The notes under the pieces are model-generated. The model saw only the letters and a program-made list of their open reading frames with translations. It was not told the DNA's origin and searched no databases. A DNA stretch of 33,388 nt from Streptomyces albospinus (GTDB taxonomy: Bacteria; Actinomycetota; Actinomycetes; Streptomycetales; Streptomycetaceae): contig NZ_BMRP01000001.1 of NCBI RefSeq assembly GCF_014648695.1, positions 138,955 to 172,342 of the forward strand. Reading direction: 5' to 3'. Shown in pieces: positions 22,337-29,414 of this stretch. Numbering within the stretch: the stretch's first letter is position 1; every line of letters starts with the position of its first letter. The position numbers and the translations under genes were made by a program.

Positions 22337-22555
22337 TCACGGAAGTAAGAGTCGAAGGCGCTCTTCCGTCATCTGCATCCGGCGCAAAGGCACTTCGCGG
22401 GTTTCGCCGCTGAACGGCGGGGTACGGAAGCTCTCGGATTCAGGAGATTCGCTGCGCGGGCGGGATGACAGGAGAACTATCGGTACTGCACGGTCGACTC
22501 GGATCCACCGCAGCCCCACCTCCTCCGGCCGGTCCCCGTTGGGGGACGACGTCAT
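22337..22555 (-). CDS. Possible 72-residue ORF in the corA leader
   Basis: ATG 22555 to TGA 22337 encodes a charged protein starting MTSSPNGDRPEEVGLRWIRV and ending MTEERLRLLLP. The first 18 codons have the strong G/C third-position bias of real genes here; later codons are mixed and include a rare TTA near the end. The Shine-Dalgarno is weak (CAGGGA immediately before the ATG). It is on the same strand as corA and ends 143 nt before the corA start, so it could be a regulatory upstream ORF, an unrelated small gene, or chance. No homology is recognised. Confidence 0.3.
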   Translation of the reverse strand: MTSSPNGDRPEEVGLRWIRVDRAVPIVLLSSRPRSESPESESFRTPPFSGETREVPLRRMQMTEERLRLLLP

Positions 22556-22681
22556 TCCCTGACCAGACGGCAAGGCTATCAGCCGCCCGCTGCGCCATGG
22601 CTCGCCTTTGCTCGTTCCATACGATTGCCGCAGAGCCCGTGAACCCGTGACGCCGCCGGAGCCGGCGCGCGGGGCTCCGCC

Positions 22682-22687
22682 TATGCT
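22682..22687 (+). promoter_or_regulatory. -10 box of the leaderless SUFU-like gene
   Basis: TATGCT, 6 nt, then ATG at 22694, with no ribosome binding site in between. Confidence 0.55.
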
Positions 22688-22693
22688 CGCGGC

Positions 22694-23278
22694 ATGTCTG
22701 ACGTTCTTGCGCTGGTCGAGGCCCGGTTGCGTACGGCCCTGGGCGAACCGGACGCCCGCGCCGCCATCACCTTCCTCGGCACCGACCGCATCGAGGTGCT
22801 CCGCTTCGTGGACGGCGACGTGCTCCGCTACGCGACGCTCGGGATGTCCGCCCAGCCGATGGCCGACCCCACCGCCGCGGTCGCCGACCCGCTGCGCGGC
22901 CCCCGCGCCGAACTCGTGCTGTCCGTACGGGCCGGCCGCGCCGACACCGACAAGGTCCTCCGCCCGCTGGCCGTGCTCGCCGCCTCCCCGCAGGTCGAGG
23001 GCGTGATCGTGGCGCCGGGGGCCTCGCTGGACGTGGGCGAGCCGCTGTGGCCGGGGGCGCCGTTCAGCTCCGTCCTGGTGAGCGCGCCCGGCGGGCTGGT
23101 CGGGGATCTGGAGCTGGACGAGCCGCTGGAGCCGGTGCGGTTCCTGCCGCTGCTGCCGATGACGCCGAACGAGGCCGCCTGGAAGCGGGTGCACGGCGCC
23201 GAGGCGCTGGAGGGGCGCTGGCTCCAGCAGGGGACGGATCTGCGGGATCCGCTGCGCAGGAGCGTGCCGCTGGACTGA
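22694..23278 (+). CDS. Suppressor-of-fused (SUFU) domain protein
   Basis: A 194-residue soluble protein resembling bacterial SUFU-domain proteins, which are often immunity proteins or of unknown role. Visible features are the alpha/beta pattern with ITFLGTDRIEVLRFVDGDVL at about 25-44, the strand YATLGMSAQPM, then RAELVLSVRAG, and the conserved LPLLPMTPNEAAWKRVHGAEAL near 151-172, which is the part most typical of the family. No toxin gene lies next to it, so an immunity role is not supported here. The ATG has TATGCT 6 nt upstream and no Shine-Dalgarno, indicating a leaderless mRNA. It is followed by an irregular 660-base gap. Confidence 0.75.
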   Translation: MSDVLALVEARLRTALGEPDARAAITFLGTDRIEVLRFVDGDVLRYATLGMSAQPMADPTAAVADPLRGPRAELVLSVRAGRADTDKVLRPLAVLAASPQVEGVIVAPGASLDVGEPLWPGAPFSSVLVSAPGGLVGDLELDEPLEPVRFLPLLPMTPNEAAWKRVHGAEALEGRWLQQGTDLRDPLRRSVPLD

Positions 23279-23358
23279 CCCGGCCGCGGTGCACCCCGCC
23301 CGCGCTGTTGCACTGCGGACCGGACGTCAGATCGCTTACTGCACAAGGGAGTTGGCAA

Positions 23359-23430
23359 ACGCCGTCACGCCGTCACGCCGTCACGCCGTCGCTCCGTCAC
23401 GCCGTCGCTCCGTCACGCCGTCACGCCGGC
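23359..23430. repeat. 8-bp tandem repeat array, nine units
   Basis: Nine consecutive 8-bp units: six ACGCCGTC, two variant GCTCCGTC (units 5 and 7) and a final ACGCCGGC. The unit length is not a multiple of three, so it is unlikely to be coding. The alternating variants suggest expansion of a 16-bp block by slippage. Confidence 0.85.
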
Positions 23431-23436
23431 TCACCA

Positions 23437-23808
23437 TCACGCGGTCCTCGGTCGCGTGCCGGGGCGCCGACTCCTCGGCCCGCAGGCCATCCCCGGCCCG
23501 AGCGCGGACTCGTGGAGCAGGATCGCCGCCGCGCCGACTCCGGCGGCTGCTCGCGTGATCACCACCGGCGACGTCGAGACGAACAGTGCGTCGCCCGGCC
23601 CCCGGCCGGCCCGGAGCCGACCGGTTCGCCGACCGAGGGTGAGGTGCTGGACGGCGCCCGCGAAGACGACGGCCGTGCCGCCCCGGTCGAAGGGGTCGTC
23701 GGGTGCGCTGTCGCCGGGGCCGCTGCTGTACGTGCCGGGGTTCCCCTTCCCGTGATCGTTGACGTATGCACGTAATGCGTTGGCCGCCCTGATGGATGTA
23801 CTCCGCAA
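23437..23808 (-). pseudogene. Coding-like relic or unrecognised gene
   Basis: The minus-strand frame from TTG 23808 to TGA 23437 gives 123 codons. From about 23765 to 23600 nearly every third position is G or C (for example in NPGTYSSGPGDSAPDDPFDR and GGTAVVFAGAVQHLTLG), a bias not shown by the other two frames, so this once was or still is protein-coding. No ATG or GTG start with a Shine-Dalgarno is visible, a TTA codon occurs near the front, and the last 25 codons lose the bias and become Arg-rich. The 8-bp tandem array begins just beyond the stop. It could be a truncated gene; no family is recognised. Confidence 0.35.
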
Positions 23809-23938
23809 CTGGTTTTTCGGCGAGTGGGAGGCAGGGCGGAAAATCCGGCCAAGTGTGCGACCGGGTACGTGATTCGGGGCACACCGGTCGGGTGATCGTC
23901 CTTGACGGGACGGCAGCCCTGGAGGACCGTTGGTCCTT

Positions 23939-24577
23939 ATGAGGGGCGAACCCAGTTGCCCGAAGTGCGGAGGTCGGGTGCGGGCACCCGGTCTCTTTTC
24001 CGACACCTGGCAGTGCGCCCTGCACGGCGCCGTGCACCCGCTCCAGCCGGTCGTCCCGCCGAGCGTCGAGGCGCTCGGCGTTGTCGTGCACCGGGCGCAG
24101 GTGCCCGTGTGGATGCCCTGGCCGCTGCCCGTCGGCTGGCTGTTCACGGGCGTGGCCTGCGCCGGCGACGACCGCAGCGGCGGCCGGGCCACCGCCGTGG
24201 CCTGCTCGGGGCCCGGCCCGCTCGGCGGCCCCGGTGAACTCCTGCTGGTCGCCGAGGAACTGGGCGTCGGGCTCGGCGCCCGCTACGCCGGCATCGACGG
24301 CCTGGACCCCGGCTCCCGTATGTGCGTGGAGAAGTCGCCGCACGCCAAGGTGCTGGCCGCCGGCCGGCCCACCCCGATGTGGCACGTCGACGGCGCCCCC
24401 ACGGACCGTGCGGTCTTCGCGGGGGAGGCGCGCGGACTGTGGTTGTGGGCCATCGCCTGGCCCGAGCGGTCGGGGGTGCTGATGTACGACGAGCTGGTGC
24501 TGACCGATCTGCGCGAGGCGGGCGCCGAAGTGGATCTGCTGCCGTGCGGGGCGCTGTCGCCGCGCATCCTGAGCTGA
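23939..24577 (+). CDS. DUF6758 zinc-ribbon protein
   Basis: A 212-residue Streptomyces-typical protein. The N-terminus MRGEPSCPKCGGRVRAPG contains a CxxC knuckle and is followed by C and H in WQCALHG, together a plausible zinc ribbon (residues 7-31). The rest is a compact alpha/beta domain with conserved VPVWMPWPLPVGWLFTGVA at about 55-73, RPTPMWHVDG, and LMYDELVLTDLR near the end. Function unknown. Start choice: ATG 23939 matches the N-terminus I recall for this family, although GGAGG lies 13 nt upstream; a TTG at 23930 would be only 4 nt from it. It is followed on the same strand by the PHP-domain gene after 169 bases. Confidence 0.75.
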   Translation: MRGEPSCPKCGGRVRAPGLFSDTWQCALHGAVHPLQPVVPPSVEALGVVVHRAQVPVWMPWPLPVGWLFTGVACAGDDRSGGRATAVACSGPGPLGGPGELLLVAEELGVGLGARYAGIDGLDPGSRMCVEKSPHAKVLAAGRPTPMWHVDGAPTDRAVFAGEARGLWLWAIAWPERSGVLMYDELVLTDLREAGAEVDLLPCGALSPRILS

Positions 24578-24746
24578 GCGGCGGTCCCGGGGCCCGGATG
24601 GCCGGCCGACGGGGGCATGTCCGGCCGCCCGGTATCCTTCTGTAGTCCCCGGTGGTCCCGAGTAGTCCTTACGGTGCCCCGCGGCCCGGCGTCCGTTCGC
24701 CGGCCCCGCCCCCGTATCCGTCCCGCAGCAGTCTGGAGTCCGTGCC

Positions 24747-25601
24747 GTGCGTATCGACCTGCACACCCACTCCACGGCCTCCGACGGTACGGACACCCCC
24801 GCCGAGCTGGTGCGCCATGCCGCGGACGCCGGTCTGGACGTCGTCGCGCTGACCGACCACGACACCGTAGCCGGCCACGCCGAGGCGCGGGCCGCGCTGC
24901 CCGAGGGGCTGACGCTGGTCACCGGCGCCGAGCTCTCCTGCCGGCTGGACGGGGTCAGCCTGCACATGCTCGCCTACCTCTTCGACCCCGAGGAGCCGGA
25001 GCTCGCCCGCGAGCGGGAGCTCGTCCGGGACGACCGGGTGCCGCGCGCCCGGGCCATGGTCGGCAAGCTGCGCGACCTCGGGGTGCCGGTCACTTGGGAG
25101 CAGGTCGCGCGGATCGCCGGCGACGGCGCCGTGGGGCGCCCGCACATCGCCACCGCGCTCGTCGAGCTCGGCGTCGTCGGCTCGGTGTCGGATGCCTTCA
25201 CCTCGCAGTGGCTGGCCAACGACGGCCGGGCCTACGTGGAGAAGCACGAGCTCGACCCGTTCGACGCCATCCGGCTGGTCAAGGCCGCCGGCGGGGTCAC
25301 CGTCTTCGCGCACCCGCTGGCCGTCAAGCGCGGCAGCTGCGTACCGGAGAGCGCGATGGCCGACCTGGCCGCGGCCGGCCTCGACGGCATCGAGGTCGAC
25401 CACATGGACCACGACGCCCCGACGCGCGCCCGGCTGCGCGGGCTGGCCGCCGAGCTCGGGCTGTTGACCACCGGCTCCAGCGACTACCACGGCAGCCGCA
25501 AGACCTGTCGCCTCGGCGACTACACCACCGACCCCGAGATCTACGGCGAGATCGTGCGCCGGGCCACCGGCGCCTTCCCCGTTCCCGGCACGGGCGGCTG
25601 A
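24747..25601 (+). CDS. PHP-domain phosphatase (TrpH/YciV-like)
   Basis: A 284-residue metal-dependent phosphoesterase. All PHP metal-ligand motifs are visible: H6 and H8 in DLHTHS, D13, D37-H38-D39 in LTDHDT, E62 in TGAELSC, H73, H133 in GRPHIA, H189 in VFAHP, and D246 and H248 in SSDYHG. This is the pattern of the E. coli RnmV/YciV family, which hydrolyses 3',5'-nucleoside bisphosphates and degrades short RNA 5' ends, and there is no polymerase domain. Start: GTG 24747, with CTGGAG about 8 nt upstream. A TATCCT box at 24633-24638 is a possible -10. Substrate assignment is by family only. Confidence 0.87.
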   Translation: MRIDLHTHSTASDGTDTPAELVRHAADAGLDVVALTDHDTVAGHAEARAALPEGLTLVTGAELSCRLDGVSLHMLAYLFDPEEPELARERELVRDDRVPRARAMVGKLRDLGVPVTWEQVARIAGDGAVGRPHIATALVELGVVGSVSDAFTSQWLANDGRAYVEKHELDPFDAIRLVKAAGGVTVFAHPLAVKRGSCVPESAMADLAAAGLDGIEVDHMDHDAPTRARLRGLAAELGLLTTGSSDYHGSRKTCRLGDYTTDPEIYGEIVRRATGAFPVPGTGG

Positions 25602-25611
25602 GCCCGCGGGC

Positions 25612-25630
25612 GCCGGCCGGACCGGCCGGC
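25612..25630 (+). terminator. Palindrome after the PHP gene
   Basis: GCCGGCCGG-A-CCGGCCGGC is a perfect 9+1+9 inverted repeat 11 nt after the stop at 25601, probably a transcription terminator or mRNA 3' end stabiliser. Confidence 0.55.
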
Positions 25631-25781
25631 CGCCGTTCGGCGCCCCGTGCCTTCCGGCCGGGCGCCGCTTGTGAACATCCTCAACTCCCCGCGGGTGGCG
25701 GGCCGTTGCCGTCCGCCACACCGTGTCCCGATCATCCTGTTCATCCCGTACGTCCCGTACGACTCCCGCAAGGCCAGCACC

Positions 25782-26387
25782 GTGTTCGACGTCGCCGTCT
25801 TCAGTACCCTCTTTGTCACACTGTTCGTGATCATGGACCCGCCGGGTATCACCCCGATCTTCCTCGCCCTGACCTCCGGCCGCCCGGCCAAGGTGCAGCG
25901 GCGGATGGCCTGGCAGGCCGCCGCCGTCGCCTTCGGCGTCATCGCCGTCTTCGGCCTCTTCGGCCAGCAGATCCTGGGGCGGCTGCACATCTCCACACCC
26001 GCGCTGATGATCGCCGGCGGGCTGCTGCTCCTGCTGGTGGCGCTCGACCTGCTGACCGGCAAGTCGGAGGAGCCCACCCAGACCAAGGACGTCAACGTGG
26101 CGCTGGTGCCGCTCGGCATGCCGCTGCTGGCCGGGCCGGGTGCGATCGTGTCGGTGATCCTCGCGGTGCAGCACGCGCACGGCGTCGCCGCGCAGATCTC
26201 GGTCTGGGCGGCGATCGCGGCGATCCACGTGGTGCTGTACCTGGTGATGCGGTTCTCGCTGGTGATCATCCGTGTGATCAAGGACGGCGGGGTGGTGCTG
26301 GTGACGCGGCTCGCCGGAATGATGCTCTCCGCGCTCGCCGTGCAGCAGATCATCAACGGCGTGACCCAGGTGATCCAGGGGACCTGA
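25782..26387 (+). CDS. MarC-family integral membrane protein
   Basis: A 201-residue membrane protein with six hydrophobic segments, starting MFDVAVFSTLFVTLFVIMDP. The conserved VIMDPPGITPIFLALT (about 16-31) and its internal echo PLGMPLLAGPGAIVSVIL (about 131-148) mark the MarC/UPF0056 family, whose transport substrate is not established; early links to antibiotic resistance were withdrawn. GTG 25782 is chosen because it begins the membrane helix at the family's usual place; the frame is open upstream to 25647, but that part is not family-like. The Shine-Dalgarno is weak (AAGG about 9 nt upstream). It is followed by a strong hairpin. Confidence 0.88.
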   Translation: MFDVAVFSTLFVTLFVIMDPPGITPIFLALTSGRPAKVQRRMAWQAAAVAFGVIAVFGLFGQQILGRLHISTPALMIAGGLLLLLVALDLLTGKSEEPTQTKDVNVALVPLGMPLLAGPGAIVSVILAVQHAHGVAAQISVWAAIAAIHVVLYLVMRFSLVIIRVIKDGGVVLVTRLAGMMLSALAVQQIINGVTQVIQGT

Positions 26388-26404
26388 GGGCCCCGGACGC
26401 GGCG

Positions 26405-26437
26405 GCGCCCCCGTACGACCTGTGCGTACGGGGGCGC
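26405..26437. terminator. Bidirectional terminator after marC
   Basis: GCGCCCCCGTACG and its complement form a perfect 13-bp stem with a 7-nt loop, 17 nt after the marC stop and 33 nt from the stop of the converging small gene. Confidence 0.85.
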
Positions 26438-26470
26438 TCGTGCGTCTTTCGGCGGGCGCGCCGGCCGGGG

Positions 26471-26623
26471 TCAGCGGGCGGCGGCGTCGGCCGGGCGGAT
26501 GTAGATGCGCTGGCCTATGGCGGCGGCCTGCTGCACGATCTGGTTGACGGAGGCGGCGTCCACGACGGTGCTGTCCACGGCGGTGCCGTCCGCATCGTCC
26601 AGGCGCATGATCTCGAAGCGCAT
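26471..26623 (-). CDS. Conserved 50-residue protein
   Basis: A small protein of sequence start MRFEIMRLDDADGTAVDSTV and end IYIRPADAAAR. It looks like a short beta strand, a turn and one amphipathic helix (AASVNQIVQQAAAIGQRI). ATG 26623 has GGGAG 8 nt upstream and codon bias is strong, so it is very likely real. I recall near-identical small proteins across Streptomyces, all without known function. It has a long, AT-rich upstream region with CTAAGGA repeats shared with the divergent NYN gene. Confidence 0.75.
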   Translation of the reverse strand: MRFEIMRLDDADGTAVDSTVVDAASVNQIVQQAAAIGQRIYIRPADAAAR

Positions 26624-26741
26624 ACGGCTTCTCCCTTCGTCTGATCCTCCTGCGGAGAACTGATTGACACGACTTGCCCGCCTTCGTTGCCGGGCATTCC
26701 GTATGGGTACAACGAGCCTACAGCTGAAATGATTCCCTACG

Positions 26742-26769
26742 CTAAGGAAATTTTTTCCTCGTCTAAGGA
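26742..26769. promoter_or_regulatory. CTAAGGA direct repeats, two helical turns apart
   Basis: CTAAGGA occurs at 26742-26748 and 26763-26769, exactly 21 bp apart, flanking the AT-rich inverted repeat AGGAAATTTTTTCCT. This 28-base block is strikingly AT-rich for the genome and lies between the divergent starts at 26623 and 26842. It looks like a binding site for a regulator or nucleoid protein. Confidence 0.5.
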
Positions 26770-26841
26770 TTGCTGGTGCGGACCGCGTTCCGGCAGCGCG
26801 GTTGTGCCCGCCGAGCGCGCGCCAGGACAATGGGTCCCGGT

Positions 26842-27777
26842 ATGAACGACGTCCAGCCCACGGGCAGCACCGACCGCACCGCACTCGACGCCCTTGCCGC
26901 CGGAGTCGAGCGCACCAACGAGCTGCTCACCCGGGTCCTCGCCGAGGTCGCCACCACCCCGTCGACCCATGCCGCCTTCGTCGACGCGGGCTATGTCTAC
27001 GCCGCTACCGGGCGCCTGGTCGCCGGCACGGAGGACCGCAAGGCGTTCGAGCTGGACGCGGAGGGGCTGATCGAGGCGTTCATCGACAAGGCGCGGATGA
27101 TCTTCCCGGACAGCCGGCTGCTGCGCGTGTACTGGTACGACGGCGCCCGCCGCCGGATCCACACCCAGGAGCAGCAGCGGATCGCCGAGCTGCCCGACGT
27201 CAAGGTCCGGCTCGGCAACCTCAACGCCAACAACCAGCAGAAGGGCGTCGACTCCCTGATCCGCACGGACCTGGAGACGCTGGCCCGGCACCGCGCGATC
27301 AGCGACGCGGTGCTCGTCGGGGGCGACGAGGACCTGGTCTCCGCGGTGGAGGCGGCGCAGGGCTACGGCGCACGGGTCCACCTCTGGGGCATCGAGGCCC
27401 CCGGCGGGCGGAACCAGGCCGAGCCGCTCATGTGGGAGGTCGACAGTGCGCGCACCTTCGACCTGGACTTCTGCAAGCCGTACGTCACCCGGCGGACGGC
27501 CGGCGAGTTCCCGGAGGCGGGGGTGGGCGAGGGACCGGCGCCGTCCCGCGAGGAGGTCCGGTTCGTGGGGGCGCGGGTCGCCGCCCAGTGGCTTGCGGAA
27601 CGCGGCCGGGCGTGGGCCGCCGAGCTGCTGCCCGGCCATCCCTATCTGCCCGGCACCGTCGACCAGGAACTGCTCACCGCCGCCGAGGCGCTGCTCCGGC
27701 ACTCCCTGCGCAGCCACGCCGACCTGCGGCGGGTGCTGCGCGACGGGTTCTGGGACCACGTGCAGGGGCAGTACTGA
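26842..27777 (+). CDS. NYN-domain ribonuclease-like protein
   Basis: A 311-residue soluble protein with a NYN (PIN-like) nuclease domain at about 44-215. The acidic metal-binding residues are in place: D48 in AFVDAGYVY, D100 in VYWYDGA, D137 in QQKGVDSLIRTDL, and D162 and D164 in VGGDEDLVSAVE. The family is expected to cut structured RNA. A C-terminal helical domain of about 75 residues (REEVRFVGARVAAQWLAERG onwards) resembles the LOTUS/OST-HTH-like or helical tails that follow such domains. ATG 26842 has no Shine-Dalgarno; GACAAT ends 10 nt upstream, so the leader may be only a few nucleotides. No toxin-antitoxin partner is obvious. Confidence 0.85.
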   Translation: MNDVQPTGSTDRTALDALAAGVERTNELLTRVLAEVATTPSTHAAFVDAGYVYAATGRLVAGTEDRKAFELDAEGLIEAFIDKARMIFPDSRLLRVYWYDGARRRIHTQEQQRIAELPDVKVRLGNLNANNQQKGVDSLIRTDLETLARHRAISDAVLVGGDEDLVSAVEAAQGYGARVHLWGIEAPGGRNQAEPLMWEVDSARTFDLDFCKPYVTRRTAGEFPEAGVGEGPAPSREEVRFVGARVAAQWLAERGRAWAAELLPGHPYLPGTVDQELLTAAEALLRHSLRSHADLRRVLRDGFWDHVQGQY

Positions 27778-27800
27778 CCGGCGGCGCGAGCCGTCCGGTG

Positions 27801-28253
27801 TCAGGCCTTCGCGAGGAGTTCGGCGAGCCGGTCGAAGAACCCCGACCAGCCCGCCTCCGCCTGCTGGTACTGCTCGGCGGTGAGGTTGCCGCCGTCCTGG
27901 CGGAACGCCATCTCCGTACCGTCCCCGCGGGAGCTGAGGGCGACCCGTACGGTCTCGCCCGCGGCGTCCTTCGGCGCGAAGGCGTCCTTGAGGGTGAACA
28001 CCAGCCGCTCCGGGGCGGCGACCTCCTCGTAGACGCCCGAGAACGGCAGCTCACCGCCGTCCGGTGTGTGCATCACCAGACTCCATACGCCGCCCTGCCG
28101 GACATCCATCGTCATCCGCTCGACCGGCACCGCCAGCTCCCCGCCGAACCAGTACGCGAAGTGCTCCGGTGTCGTCCAGGCCGCGAACACCCGCTCCGGG
28201 CGCGCCTCGAAGGTGCGGCTGAGGGCGAAGCCCTGGGATGGCTGCTGGGTCAT
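27801..28253 (-). CDS. SRPBCC/AHSA1-domain protein
   Basis: A 150-residue protein of the Activator of Hsp90 ATPase homologue-1-like (START-fold) family. Typical features are the opening RTFEARPERVFAAWTTPEHF, then YWFGG, MDVRQGGVWSLVMHTPDG near 50-67, and the final QAEAGWSGFFDRLAELL helix. The fold makes a hydrophobic ligand cavity; bacterial members often act with ArsR-type regulators, but none is adjacent. ATG 28253 has CAGGA 6 nt upstream; longer in-frame starts add low-complexity sequence. It is convergent with the NYN gene, with 23 bases between stops. Confidence 0.85.
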   Translation of the reverse strand: MTQQPSQGFALSRTFEARPERVFAAWTTPEHFAYWFGGELAVPVERMTMDVRQGGVWSLVMHTPDGGELPFSGVYEEVAAPERLVFTLKDAFAPKDAAGETVRVALSSRGDGTEMAFRQDGGNLTAEQYQQAEAGWSGFFDRLAELLAKA

Positions 28254-28312
28254 GGGTGTCCTGCCCTTCGTACGAAGCCGGCGGCCGGCGGCCGGCAGCG
28301 GGAAACCGGGAG

Positions 28313-28345
28313 CCGGTGGTGCCGGGGATTCCCGGTGGTGCCGGG
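28313..28345. repeat. 14-bp direct repeats upstream of the AHSA1 gene
   Basis: CCGGTGGTGCCGGG occurs at 28313-28326 and 28332-28345, 19 bp apart. They lie 60-90 nt before the AHSA1 ATG. They may be a regulator site or a slippage product. Confidence 0.4.
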
Positions 28346-28426
28346 CGGCGACGGTGGCGCCGCTTCTCGATGCTGGCGGAGCCGCCCGGCGCTGTCCTGC
28401 CGGACACCGGCCGGGCGGCGGTACGA

Positions 28427-28443
28427 GGGCCCCGTTCGGGCCC
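28427..28443 (-). terminator. Terminator of the hydrolase gene
   Basis: GGGCCC and GGGCCC form a 6-bp stem around a 5-nt loop, starting 4 nt after the hydrolase stop codon on the minus strand. Confidence 0.5.
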
Positions 28444-28446
28444 CGG

Positions 28447-29310
28447 CTAGCCGACCTCGCTCCAGAACCCGGCCAGCGCCTCGGCGGTCTTCGCCGGGCG
28501 TTCGGCGTTGGGGGAGTGCTCGGCACCCTCGATGACCGTGCGACGGGCGGCCAGCCGCCGGGCCATCTCGTCCATCAGCGGTACCGGCCAGGCGTAGTCG
28601 ACGGCCCCGGAGACGACATGGGTGGCCAGTCCGGTGCGGGCCAGCTCGGCGACCCGGTCGGGCTCCGCCAGCATCTGCCGGCCGGTCGCGATCAGTTGCT
28701 CGGGGACGGTGTTCAGCCAGCGTTCCCGCAGGAACGCGCCGATCTCCGGCGGCGTCGCCTCGTCCGCGGATTCCGGAGGGTCCAGCGCGCGCATCGCCTC
28801 CCAGACCCGCTCCATGTCCATCGTGCCGAGCGCCTCGATCAGCATCCGCACCCGGGTCTGCTGGGACGCGTCGATGGCGGCGGGCCCGGAGCTGAGCACG
28901 GTCAGCGAACGGAACGGCGCCGGGTCGCGCAGCACCGCGGCGCGGGTGATCAGCCCGCCGAGCGAGTGCCCGAGCAGATGCAGCGGACCGCCGCCGTCCC
29001 GTACGGCATCCGCCTGTGCGAGGACGTCGAGGGCCAACTCCTCTTGTGCATAAGCCGGTTCATCGCGCGGCCCGGGGGATTCGTGCTGCCCCCGGCCGTC
29101 CACCGCGACCGCCCGGAAACCGGATGCGGCGAGCGGGGCCAGCAGGGCGATGAAGTCCTCCTTGCTGCCGGTGAATCCGGGCACCAGGAGGGCGGTGCCG
29201 ATCGGCGCGCCATCGGGGCGGGCGTCGTGCACGGCGAACGCCCCGCGCCCGGTGTCGAGCCGGTACGCGCGGGCGCATGCGGGGAGGGCGAGGGTGGGCG
29301 GCCTGCTCAT
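28447..29310 (-). CDS. Alpha/beta-hydrolase
   Basis: A 287-residue soluble alpha/beta-hydrolase with a complete triad: nucleophile S116 in LLGHSLGGL, D238 in SGAVDYAWP and H265 in EGAEHSPN. The oxyanion region is LLVPGFTGSKEDF at 41-53, and the cap domain lies roughly at 140-215. The sequence VDGRGQHESPGP is typical of esterase and hydrolase members with unknown substrates. ATG 29310 has no Shine-Dalgarno; TAGCCT ends 7 nt upstream, which indicates a leaderless mRNA. It lies downstream of the DEAD-box gene on the same strand but is separated from it by a terminator hairpin. Confidence 0.85.
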   Translation of the reverse strand: MSRPPTLALPACARAYRLDTGRGAFAVHDARPDGAPIGTALLVPGFTGSKEDFIALLAPLAASGFRAVAVDGRGQHESPGPRDEPAYAQEELALDVLAQADAVRDGGGPLHLLGHSLGGLITRAAVLRDPAPFRSLTVLSSGPAAIDASQQTRVRMLIEALGTMDMERVWEAMRALDPPESADEATPPEIGAFLRERWLNTVPEQLIATGRQMLAEPDRVAELARTGLATHVVSGAVDYAWPVPLMDEMARRLAARRTVIEGAEHSPNAERPAKTAEALAGFWSEVG

Positions 29311-29317
29311 GGGGTCG

Positions 29318-29323
29318 AGGCTA
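29318..29323 (-). promoter_or_regulatory. -10 box of the leaderless hydrolase gene
   Basis: TAGCCT on the minus strand, 7 nt, then ATG 29310. No ribosome binding site is present. Confidence 0.5.
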
Positions 29324-29357
29324 TCGGGGCGGGCGGGGAAAACCCCCCGGGACGCCG

Positions 29358-29393
29358 ACGACCCGGCGCCCGCGGGATGCGGGGCCGGGTCGT
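29358..29393 (-). terminator. Terminator of the DEAD-box helicase gene
   Basis: ACGACCCGGC (29358-29367) pairs with GCCGGGTCGT (29384-29393), a perfect 10-bp stem with a 16-nt loop, about 20 nt after the helicase stop. Confidence 0.65.
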
Positions 29394-29414
29394 GCGTCGT
29401 GGAACCGTGCCGGG

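Larger units (their letters stand above)
22194..22693. promoter_or_regulatory. 500-base gap upstream of corA
   Basis: This divergent region separates corA from the SUFU-like gene. On the minus strand it contains a possible 72-codon ORF (22337-22555), a 7-bp hairpin (CGTCCGC-AAA-GCGGACG, 22281-22297) about 90 nt before the corA start, and a second imperfect hairpin overlapping the end of the ORF. Its length and structure suggest a regulated leader. I could not match it to the M-box magnesium riboswitch. Confidence 0.4.
23279..23938. other. Irregular 660-base gap
   Basis: The gap holds an 8-bp tandem array (23359-23430), a coding-like stretch on the minus strand (23437-23808), and an AT-richer promoter-like segment at 23755-23850 containing TTGACG and a GGTTTTTCGG tract. 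I recognise no intact gene. Confidence 0.5.

Noticed and set aside
22194..22560. M-box magnesium riboswitch in the corA leader
   Set aside because: I could not find the conserved M-box core sequences; only generic hairpins and a possible upstream ORF are visible. A covariance-model search would settle it.
23359..23430. CRISPR-like array
   Set aside because: The units are contiguous 8-mers with no spacers and no cas genes nearby; this is a simple tandem repeat.
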